64,000 nt of DNA from Polyangia bacterium (GTDB taxonomy: Bacteria > Myxococcota_A > Polyangia > Nannocystales > Nannocystaceae): NCBI GenBank assembly GCA_030424595.1, contig JAUHWG010000021.1:62001-126000 (forward strand), given 5' to 3'. Positions 34,617 through 42,399 of this stretch are shown piece after piece (positions within the stretch are counted from its first letter, which is position 1; each line of letters starts with the position of its first letter). The notes under the pieces are model-generated. The model had not been told where the DNA came from, ran no database searches, and worked only from the letters and a program-made list of their open reading frames with translations. A program made the translations under genes and the position numbers.

Positions 34617-37202
34617 ATGGGACACGCTACACTTTCGAGGATCTTGGGGCTGGGTGCGCTCGCGGCGATGGCATGCACGGCCAACCCGGAGGGGACGGTC
34701 GGGCCCGACGAGGACATCGCGTGGGAGGCCGACCACGCCGGCGACGCCGGCGACGCGGGGGAGCTGGGCTCGGAGGGTGCGGCCTCAGCCTCAGCCCTGA
34801 CGCCGATGCTCCCGGCGGTCGGCTGGGCGGCGGGTCCTGAGGGGGAGCGCAGCCGGCTGGTGGCGAGCGAGAGCTCGAGCGGGGCGGCTCGCTGCGCCGA
34901 CGGGCCGCCCTCGCTCGCGGCTGAGACGATCGATCCCGCCGCGCCCAGCCACAGCCCGCGGATGCTCGTCCCCCGCGGGGACGGCTGGGCCGCGCTGCCG
35001 CTGCAGGAGAGCCGGTTTGACTCGGTCGTCGTCGGCACGGTCGCCGAGACGACGGTGACCCAGGTCTTCCACAACCCGTTCACGGAGACCATCGACGGCG
35101 TCTACACGTTTCCGCTCGCCGACGACGGGGCGGTCGACGACTACGCGATCCGGATAGGCGCGCGGATCATCCGCGGGGAGATGAAAGATCGGGAAGAGGC
35201 CCGCAAGATCTACGAGAAGGCCCGCGACGAGGGGCGCCGCGCCGGCCTCCTCGAGCAGGAGCGGACCAACATCTTCACCCAGAGCCTCGCCAACATCGCC
35301 CCAGGCGAGTCGATCGAGGTGACGATCCACCTCGTCCAGCCGGTCCACCAGGAGCGGGGCCGCTTTGAGCTGGCGTTGCCGACGAGGGTCGGCGAGCGCT
35401 ACATACCGGCGGGGACCGACGGCGCGCGGCTAGGCCCGCCAGCGGGCGCCGCTCAGCTCCAGGGCTGTGCGCCGCTCGGTGTCAGCGTCGCCATCGAGGG
35501 CGGGGCGCTCGGGATCCAGGGGCTCGCGTCGAAGTATCACACCGTCGACGTCGACCGGCAGGAGGACGGCGTGCTCGTCGAGCTCGCCCGCGCAGGGGCG
35601 CCGCTCGGCCGCGACTTCGTCCTCTCCTGGGGCCTGCGCGGCGATGCTCCGCAGGCCTCGCTCGTCGCCCAGGCCGACAGGCGAGGGGAGGGAGGCCACT
35701 TCACGCTGACGATCGTCCCGCCGAAGATCGTCGCCGCGGAGCAGGTCCGCGGTCGCGAGCTCATCTTTGTCATCGACTCCTCGGGGTCGATGCGCGGGAC
35801 CCCGCTCGAGACCGCGAAGGCGACGGTGAACCACGCCCTGGAGCACATGCGCCCCGAGGACAGGTTCCAGATCCTCAACTTCTCGCGCTCCGCCTCCTCT
35901 CTGGGACCGGCTCCGATCGAGAACACCGGCGCTGCGCGGGCTGAGGCCGCGCGCTACCTCGACGAGGTGGTCAGCATGGGCGGGACGGAGATGCTGAGCG
36001 GGATCCGGGCGGCGCTGGGGATGCCCCACGACGAGGACCGCCTGCGGATGGTCCTCTTCTTGACCGACGGCTACATCGGCAACGAGCAGGACATCTTCAC
36101 GACCCTGGAGAAGGACATCGGCGGGGCCCGCCTCTTCAGCCTCGGCGTCGGCTCCTCGGTGAACCGTCACCTCCTCGAGGGGATGGCGAGGTTCGGCCGC
36201 GGCGCGGTCACCTACATGGGCCCGGGGGAGTCGCCGAAGGTCGCGGTCGATCGTTTCTACGAGCGGATAGACGACCCGGTGCTCACTGACATCGGCGTCG
36301 ATTGGGGGAGCCTGGAGGTCGACGCGGTGCTGCCGAGCAGGATCCCCGATCTCTTCAGCGGTCAGCCCGTCGTCGTCTACGGCACCTACGCTGGTACGCC
36401 GGCCGGCACCGTCCACCTCGAGGGGAGGCTCGCGGGGGAGCGGGTGCGAATCCCCGTCGAGGTCGACTTCTCGCGGGCGGAGAACGCGAGCGGCCTGGCG
36501 TCGATGTGGGCCAGGCAGCAGATCGACGAGTGGCTCGGCGCAGAGCGAGTCCGCGGCGAGGACGACAAGATCCGCGGGCTCGTCACGGCCCTGGCGATCG
36601 AGCGCAGGATCATGACCGAGTACACCTCCTTTGTCGCGGTCGACAAGGGCGCGCCGTCCTCCGCGGACGGCGACGCCGAGGGGGCCGTCGTGGGGGACGC
36701 TCGCTTGGCGGAGGGCTCGGCCGGGGGGCTCGGGCTGGTGGGCGCGGGCCGGGGCGGCGGAGCCACGGGCGAGGGGACGATCGGCCTCGGCAACATCGGC
36801 CTCATCGGCAAGGGCGGCGGCGGGTCCGGAGCGGGCTACGGGACTGGGATCGGGACCGGCTTCGGCGGTCGCGGAGCTCGGGTGCCCCGCGTCCGCCAGG
36901 CCAAGGCGCAGGTCTTGGGCTCCATCGACAGGCAGATCGTCCGCAGGATCGTCCGCGCTCACATCCACGAGGTCCGCCACTGCTACAACCTCGGCCTGGC
37001 CAAGGACCCGAACCTCAAGGGCCGGCTGCAGATCAAGTTTGTCCTCAAGGACGATGGCCTCGTGTCGATGGTGGAGGTCGACGTGTCGATGGGCAACGAA
37101 GAGGTGGATCTCTGCGTGGCCGAGGCGGTCAAGAGCTGGCGCTTCCCGAAGGGGTGCGGCAACTCTATCGTCACCTATCCCTTCGTGCTCGAGCCGGGCT
37201 GA
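34617..37202 (+). CDS. Lipoprotein: VIT + von Willebrand A + AgmX/PglI-like C-terminal domain
   Basis: 861 aa. ATG at 34617 with GGGAGG upstream; the longer frame from 34470 overlaps rubredoxin. The lipobox is AAMAC, then an Asp/Ala/Gly linker. A VIT domain covers about 120-250 (VVVGTVAETTVTQVFHNPF, TFPLADDGAVDDYAI, EREEARKIYEKA-type helix). A vWA domain covers about 380-545 with the MIDAS VIDSSGSM and LTDGYIG. Residues about 690-765 are Gly-rich. The last 90 residues (RAHIHEVRHCYNLGLAKDPN, LKGRLQIKFVLKDDG, SWRFPKGCGN) match the AgmX/PglI C-terminal domain, a TonB-C-like module of gliding and secretion proteins in myxobacteria. It may link metal-dependent adhesion to an energised envelope complex. 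Confidence 0.9.
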   Translation: MGHATLSRILGLGALAAMACTANPEGTVGPDEDIAWEADHAGDAGDAGELGSEGAASASALTPMLPAVGWAAGPEGERSRLVASESSSGAARCADGPPSLAAETIDPAAPSHSPRMLVPRGDGWAALPLQESRFDSVVVGTVAETTVTQVFHNPFTETIDGVYTFPLADDGAVDDYAIRIGARIIRGEMKDREEARKIYEKARDEGRRAGLLEQERTNIFTQSLANIAPGESIEVTIHLVQPVHQERGRFELALPTRVGERYIPAGTDGARLGPPAGAAQLQGCAPLGVSVAIEGGALGIQGLASKYHTVDVDRQEDGVLVELARAGAPLGRDFVLSWGLRGDAPQASLVAQADRRGEGGHFTLTIVPPKIVAAEQVRGRELIFVIDSSGSMRGTPLETAKATVNHALEHMRPEDRFQILNFSRSASSLGPAPIENTGAARAEAARYLDEVVSMGGTEMLSGIRAALGMPHDEDRLRMVLFLTDGYIGNEQDIFTTLEKDIGGARLFSLGVGSSVNRHLLEGMARFGRGAVTYMGPGESPKVAVDRFYERIDDPVLTDIGVDWGSLEVDAVLPSRIPDLFSGQPVVVYGTYAGTPAGTVHLEGRLAGERVRIPVEVDFSRAENASGLASMWARQQIDEWLGAERVRGEDDKIRGLVTALAIERRIMTEYTSFVAVDKGAPSSADGDAEGAVVGDARLAEGSAGGLGLVGAGRGGGATGEGTIGLGNIGLIGKGGGGSGAGYGTGIGTGFGGRGARVPRVRQAKAQVLGSIDRQIVRRIVRAHIHEVRHCYNLGLAKDPNLKGRLQIKFVLKDDGLVSMVEVDVSMGNEEVDLCVAEAVKSWRFPKGCGNSIVTYPFVLEPG

Positions 37203-37476
37203 CCCGGGCGGATGCCGGAGCGCACGCCCCGCGACGACCCGCACGAGCGGGGGCGAGCGGACGGGGCGGACGGGCACACCCGAGCCCGTCGCTCACCTCA
37301 TCCGCCAGCGTAGGTCCGGGGCTCCGCGGACGAGCTCCGGACGCGCTCGCTTGTCCTCGGCGTCCGGCCTCGTCGTCCGGCCTCGTCCGCCCCGGTTCGG
37401 CCTGCAGCTGCGTCGCGTCGGGCCGAGAGGACCGACGAGCACTACGCGCGGGCAGAGGGGAGCTCCGCCTCAGCCG
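37203..37476. other. Convergent gene-free region
   Basis: 274 bases of very GC-rich sequence between the vWA lipoprotein and the GH13 lipoprotein, which converge. No ORF, clear terminator or RNA gene recognised. Confidence 0.4.
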
Positions 37477-39552
37477 CTAGCGTGCGGCCGACATCGAGAA
37501 GACGCGGACCTGCGACTTGTTGAGCTTGAGCTTGATCCCCTCGGCGGTCAGCTTGGCGACCTCCGCGGGGACGGGCTCGGAGCCGGGGAGCATGCGGTCG
37601 TCGAGGTTGATGATCTCCGCGGCGCTGAAGCCCAGCTCTGTCAGGACCGCGCCGGGCACCTTCAGGTCCAGCGTGTACATGTTGTTGGGGTTGAGGTTGA
37701 CCGTGATCAAGAACGCCTCGTCGCCGCTGTGGCGGACGAAGGTGTAGCACCAGCGGCCGAGCGAACAGTAGGTGCCGGCGTCCTTGTTGGCGTCCTGGAG
37801 GCTTATGAAGTCGCCGGTCGCGATCGCGTCGCGGGTCGAGAGGGCGAGGAGCCGGCGGTAGTCGTCGCGGAGCGTCCGCTGGGCGTCGCTGAGCTGGCCG
37901 CCGTCGTACTTGAGCCCGTTCACCCACTTGGCGAACTCGGGCATCGCCCAGTAGTCGAAGATCGTCGTCCGCCCGTCGCCGATGCCGTAGCCCTCCGCGC
38001 CGGAGCCGGGCTCGCCGACCTCCTGACCGTTGTAGAGCATGACCGGACCGTCGCCGAGGAAGTAGAGGAGCGCAGTGACGGGGATGCCGGCGGCGGAGGA
38101 GCCAAAGCCGGACTCCTCGGGCTGGCCGCCCATCGCGATCGGCGAGGCGATCCGCCGCTCGTCGTGGTTCTCGCTGTAGCGCAGGAGCTTGTCGGAGATG
38201 TCGATCTTGTCCTCGACGAGGGCCGTGATGTCGTTGGCCTTGCCGTTGCAGCAGAAGACGCTCTTGACCGTGTCGTAGAGCGCGTCGTCGTAGACGGCGT
38301 CAAAGCCGGTGTCGAGGAGGGCGGGGAAGGTGAAGCCGGGGACGCCGCCAGGGTCGCCCTCGTAGGCCTCGGCGATGAAGTAGGCCTCGGCGTCGCGGCT
38401 GCGGGCCTGGGCGACCTGCCACTGCCAGTACTCGAGCGGGATGTAGTGGGCGAAGTCGACGCGGAAGCCGTCGACGCCCATCGCCTGCCAGTAGGCGATG
38501 ATCTTGTCCATGTCGATCCAGGTCTTCGGCATGGGGTCATAGGTGCCCATCATCGTCGTGAAGTCGTAGCCGTAGTTGAGCTTGACCGTGTCGTACCAGT
38601 CGGTGATGGCGGGCATGATCGAGGTGACGTTGTTGCCGGTCGCCCGCGGGACGTCGCCGTTGGGGTCGCCGTCGTTGTCCTCGTCGGCGTAGGTGCCGTC
38701 GGGCATCCCCGGCGGGGTCCACCAGTCCGGGGCCGGCAGGGTCAAGACCTGATCTGGCGGATCGGCCAGATAGAAGAAGTTGTTGTTCGGGGCGGTGAAG
38801 ACCCCGGTCGCGTCCGCCAGGCCGAAGTCCGTCTTGGTCGGGATGTCGGTGTGGTAGGTCCGGGCGACGTGGTTGGGGACCAGGTCGATCAGGACCTTCA
38901 TCTCCGCCGCGTGGACCCGATCGATGAGCTCCTTGAACTCGTCCAGGCGCGAGGCGGGATCGATCGCGTAGTCGGCCGAGACGTCGTAGTAGTCGCTGAT
39001 CGCGTAGTAGGAGCCGGCCTTGCCCTTGACCGTGTCTGGATCGTCGGCCTCGTCCATGATCTCCGGGTAGGCGGTGGCGCTCGCCTGCTGGAGAACGCCG
39101 TGGAGCCAGATGTGGCTGTAGCCCATCGCCCGCAGCTCGGCCAGCGCGACCTCGTCGATCTCTGCGAACTTGCCGACGCCGTTGGTGCCGATGTCACCGT
39201 CGCCGACGTTGATCGTCTTCGTGTTCGAGAAGAGGCGGACGGTGAGCTGATAGATCCGCTGCTTCGGCGCGTCGAAGTTGATCGGCTCCTCGCCGTCGGT
39301 GTCGGTGTCGGTGTCGGTGCCGACGTCGGTGTCTGTCCCGTCGGTGGTCGTGGTCCCGTCGGTCGTGGTCCCGTCGGTCGTGGTCCCGGTCGTCGTCGTC
39401 GACGGATCGGTGGAGGTCTCGACCGCGGTGTTCGAGCCGGTGGCGTTGCTCCCGAGGGAGTCCGACATCGGCGGTTCGCCGGTGGCACATGCGGCCGAGA
39501 TCACAGCTAGAGCGCAGGGGAAAGCCAAGTAGCGGGAGATCGCCATCGTCAT
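37477..39552 (-). CDS. Secreted GH13 alpha-amylase lipoprotein
   Basis: 691 aa from ATG at 39552, with AAAGGA just upstream; a longer frame adds 13 residues. The signal ISRYLAFPCALAVISAAC has a lipobox. A linker rich in TTTDGT and TDTDTD follows. The GH13 barrel begins near residue 95: VLIDLVPNHVARTY near 224, VDGFRVDFAHY near 361 with the nucleophile, YFIAEAYEGD near 394 with the acid/base Glu, and RYSENHDERR near 462 with the third Asp. A C-terminal beta domain closes the protein. It should cleave alpha-1,4 glucans outside the inner membrane. The next gene on the same strand, upstream, is another GH13 lipoprotein. Confidence 0.92.
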   Translation of the reverse strand: MTMAISRYLAFPCALAVISAACATGEPPMSDSLGSNATGSNTAVETSTDPSTTTTGTTTDGTTTDGTTTTDGTDTDVGTDTDTDTDGEEPINFDAPKQRIYQLTVRLFSNTKTINVGDGDIGTNGVGKFAEIDEVALAELRAMGYSHIWLHGVLQQASATAYPEIMDEADDPDTVKGKAGSYYAISDYYDVSADYAIDPASRLDEFKELIDRVHAAEMKVLIDLVPNHVARTYHTDIPTKTDFGLADATGVFTAPNNNFFYLADPPDQVLTLPAPDWWTPPGMPDGTYADEDNDGDPNGDVPRATGNNVTSIMPAITDWYDTVKLNYGYDFTTMMGTYDPMPKTWIDMDKIIAYWQAMGVDGFRVDFAHYIPLEYWQWQVAQARSRDAEAYFIAEAYEGDPGGVPGFTFPALLDTGFDAVYDDALYDTVKSVFCCNGKANDITALVEDKIDISDKLLRYSENHDERRIASPIAMGGQPEESGFGSSAAGIPVTALLYFLGDGPVMLYNGQEVGEPGSGAEGYGIGDGRTTIFDYWAMPEFAKWVNGLKYDGGQLSDAQRTLRDDYRRLLALSTRDAIATGDFISLQDANKDAGTYCSLGRWCYTFVRHSGDEAFLITVNLNPNNMYTLDLKVPGAVLTELGFSAAEIINLDDRMLPGSEPVPAEVAKLTAEGIKLKLNKSQVRVFSMSAAR

Positions 39553-39689
39553 GAATCCTTTGGGCTGCACACAGCGGCGGCCCACGATCATGCTAGTGGA
39601 TCTACGGCGTTCTGCGGCGAGGGCGGTTTCACACTCCGCGCATTAGTGCGCGCGCTCTGGTCGCGCGTGCTCGCCCAGCTGGCGAGCCC

Positions 39690-42131
39690 TTAGGGCGCGA
39701 GGATGACCGCGCCCTTGGCCGGGATCGAGACCGTCACCTTGGCCGAGACCGAGACCTCGACCGACGGTCCGCCCAGAGAATCCTTGAGAACATCCTTGGA
39801 GGCGAAGCCGAGCTCGCCGACGTCGAAGGTCCGCATCTGGGGTGCGTCCGCGCGGGTCAGTCCGACGATCGCGGCCTCACCGGGGCCGATCATCCGGGCG
39901 AAGATCAGGGTGTCCTCGTCGACCGCGAGCGACCTGTAGTCGCCGAGCCTCAGGGCCGGGATCGTCCGTCGCGCGGTCCCGAGCTTGCGGATGAAGGCGA
40001 GGGTCGACTTCTCGATCGCGTCGAGCTCGCCCTCGGGGCGCCACATCATCCGGTTGTTCGGATCGGAGCCGCCCCACTGGCCGTACTCGTCGCCGTAGTA
40101 GAGGAGGGGAGCGCCGGGCAGTCCCAAGAGCCAGGCCATGCCGATCCGGAGGCGATCGTAGGGCTCGTCGTCGCCCGGCTCGGTGGCGATGTTGTCCCAC
40201 TGGTTTCCGGGGACGCCCTTGTCGTGGTCGGGATCTTGGCCGCGGTAGTCGGCGAGGCTGACGAAGCGCGGCGTGTCGTGCGAGCCGATGTAGGGGGTCA
40301 TCACCGCGGACTTCGGCCACTTCTCGAGGCCGTGCTTCACCCAGTAGTCGGCGTGGAGCATGCCCGCGTCGCCGTGGGCGAAGGTCCGGTACGAGACGCC
40401 GTGGTAGAGGACAAAGTCGAACTGTCCGTCGAGGCCGTAGGGGCCGATGTACTTGGCGATGGTCCCGTAGTTCTCGTCGTTGCAGGGGTCGGGGCAGTCG
40501 CCCCAGCCCATCGCCGTCTCGCCCATCTGGAAGTACTCGGTGCCGGCGCCCTCGAAGAGCTCGGAGACCTCGACCGAGAGGTTGCGGGTCGCGACCTCCT
40601 CGACGTGCTTGACCGCGTCGACCCGGAGGCCGTCGAGGTTGAAGGAGTCGAGCCACCAGACGGCGTCGTCGACGAAGGCGGCGTTGGCCTCGGGGACGGT
40701 GTGGTTGATGTCCGGGAGGTAGCTCGCGAACATGCAGTCGAGCGCGTGGCCGGTCCAGTCGCAGTTCTCGGTGCCGCAGACGCAGCCGGTGCGAAACCAC
40801 TCGGGGTGCTCCTTCATGTAGAGGTGCTCCTCGTGGACGTGATTGATCACGTAGTCCTGGAGGATCCGGATCCCGTGCTTGTGGGCCTCCTTGACCATGG
40901 CCTTGAGGGCAGCTTCACCGCCGAGGCGGGGGTCGACCTGGCGCGGCTCGATGGGCCAGTAGCCGTGGTAGCCGGTGACGTAGTGGACGTTGTCGGCGGC
41001 GATGTAGGCGTCGGCGGGGTTGGTCTGGAAGGGGGTCAGCCAGATCGCGCGGACGCCGAGCTTGTCGAGGCTGCCGTCGGCGATCGCGTCGCGGAGGCCG
41101 ATGAGATCGCCTCCGCCCCAGTCGCCGCGGGGGTCAGCCATCGGCGTCTCGCCGGCGTTGTTGCCCGGATCGCCGTCGCGGAAGCGATCGGTCAGGACCA
41201 TGTAGACGAGCGCGCCGTTCCAGGTGAAGGGCTCCGCCTCGACCCAGAAGACCAGGCGTTGGGCCTCGCCGACCAGGCCGCCCGCGGTCGCGCCGCGGAG
41301 GCGCACGGTGTACTTGCCGTCGGCGAGCCCCTCGAGCTTGAGGCTGACGTCCCCCTCGGGGCTTACCGTGATCTCGTCGTCGGTGAGGGCTCGGGTCTCC
41401 CCCTCCTCGTCGAGGATCGCCACGAAGCCCGCCGGGTCCGCACCGTCCCCGGCGATGCCGTCGACGTAGGCGAGCGAGGCGGTGTAGGAGCCCTGACCCT
41501 CGGCCGGTCGCTCGCTCTTCGAGCTCTCGATCGTGAAGCTTGGCAAGGCGCAGTCCGGGACCTTGACCGCGGAGTTCTCGATCTCGCTGAGGTACTTGCG
41601 GCGGCCTTGGAGGGGATCGAGCACCCACTGGGCCTCGCCGCCGGCGTCGTAGACCAGCTTGTAGGCGTGGAGGCCGGGGGGGAGATCGACGCTCGCCGTG
41701 AAAAATCCGTCGCCGTCGGGGCCGCCTAGCGGGGTGGCGCTCGCGAGATCGAAGCCGTGCCACTCGCCGGCGACGCGGGGATTGTCGGCGGGTCCCACCG
41801 GCTTGAATCGGAAGGTGGTCGGGCAGAGCGCATCGCTGCCGCCGGTGGTCTCCCCCTCGGTCTCGTCGCCCGTGCTCTCGGTGCCGTCCGTCTCCCCCGT
41901 CGTCGCCGAGGTCGTGGTGGTGCTCTCCGTCGCCGTGCCGTCGGTCGCGGTCGCGGTCGCCGTCGGCAGACCGGTAGTCGGAGCGACCGTCGCGCTGACC
42001 CCTGTCGTCGGTGACGTCGCGCTCGCGTCCGTGGCCTCGCTGTCGAGCGAGACGCCGGTCGAGCAGGCGAGGAGCGGCAGAGAGGCGACGAAGAGAGAAG
42101 GACGGAGGGTGACGTGGAAACGGGAGCGCAT
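39690..42131 (-). CDS. Secreted GH13 lipoprotein (amylase/pullulanase-like)
   Basis: 813 aa. The lipobox is LLAC, followed by a long Thr/Ala/Ser linker. An N-terminal CBM48-like domain lies at about 105-200 (VAGEWHGFDLASATPLGG, HAYKLVYDAGGEAQWV). The GH13 barrel has YVINHVHEEH near 427, LRVDAVKHVEEVATR near 500 with the nucleophile, FQMGETAMG near 534 with Glu, and IGSHDTPRF near 617. The region NCDWTGHALDCMFASYLPDI contains Cys pairs consistent with an exported protein. All catalytic residues are present. It is divergent from the GH15 gene across a tandem-repeat promoter region and 137 bases upstream of the second GH13 gene. Confidence 0.92.
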   Translation of the reverse strand: MRSRFHVTLRPSLFVASLPLLACSTGVSLDSEATDASATSPTTGVSATVAPTTGLPTATATATDGTATESTTTTSATTGETDGTESTGDETEGETTGGSDALCPTTFRFKPVGPADNPRVAGEWHGFDLASATPLGGPDGDGFFTASVDLPPGLHAYKLVYDAGGEAQWVLDPLQGRRKYLSEIENSAVKVPDCALPSFTIESSKSERPAEGQGSYTASLAYVDGIAGDGADPAGFVAILDEEGETRALTDDEITVSPEGDVSLKLEGLADGKYTVRLRGATAGGLVGEAQRLVFWVEAEPFTWNGALVYMVLTDRFRDGDPGNNAGETPMADPRGDWGGGDLIGLRDAIADGSLDKLGVRAIWLTPFQTNPADAYIAADNVHYVTGYHGYWPIEPRQVDPRLGGEAALKAMVKEAHKHGIRILQDYVINHVHEEHLYMKEHPEWFRTGCVCGTENCDWTGHALDCMFASYLPDINHTVPEANAAFVDDAVWWLDSFNLDGLRVDAVKHVEEVATRNLSVEVSELFEGAGTEYFQMGETAMGWGDCPDPCNDENYGTIAKYIGPYGLDGQFDFVLYHGVSYRTFAHGDAGMLHADYWVKHGLEKWPKSAVMTPYIGSHDTPRFVSLADYRGQDPDHDKGVPGNQWDNIATEPGDDEPYDRLRIGMAWLLGLPGAPLLYYGDEYGQWGGSDPNNRMMWRPEGELDAIEKSTLAFIRKLGTARRTIPALRLGDYRSLAVDEDTLIFARMIGPGEAAIVGLTRADAPQMRTFDVGELGFASKDVLKDSLGGPSVEVSVSAKVTVSIPAKGAVILAP

Positions 42132-42192
42132 GGGCCTCCGCCGAGACTACCAGGCGGCGGCGAGCAGGGGAGAGTCGGTCCTTGTTCTCGGT

Positions 42193-42312
42193 CGTGTCTG
42201 GCGGCGGTGTCTGGCGGGGTGTCTGGCGGCGGTGTTTGGCGGCGGTGTCTGGCGGCGATGTCTTTCGCCGTCCTTGTCGGCTGTGTTTGGCGGCGGTGCT
42301 TGTCGGCTGTGG
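42193..42312. repeat. 12-13-base tandem array between GH13 and GH15 genes
   Basis: About nine degenerate copies of gtgtctggcggcg (variants gtgtttggcggcg, gtgcttgtcggct, atgtctttcgccg) fill the middle of the 268-base divergent promoter region. There are no spacers, so this is not CRISPR. It could bind a regulator cooperatively or change promoter spacing; that is inference. Confidence 0.8.
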
Positions 42313-42399
42313 ACTGTGGACCCCGGCACGGTACGCTGAAAAAATTGTCCGCCGCCCTGGGCTCTCCTCGCGCTCGCCAATTCCGCTACCCTGACGTCG

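Noticed and set aside
36631..39510. Long plus-strand frame of 959 codons
   Set aside because: It starts inside the vWA lipoprotein in another frame and runs antisense through the GH13 gene.
42193..42312. Possible CRISPR array
   Set aside because: Units are 12-13 bases without spacers of even length and no cas genes are present.
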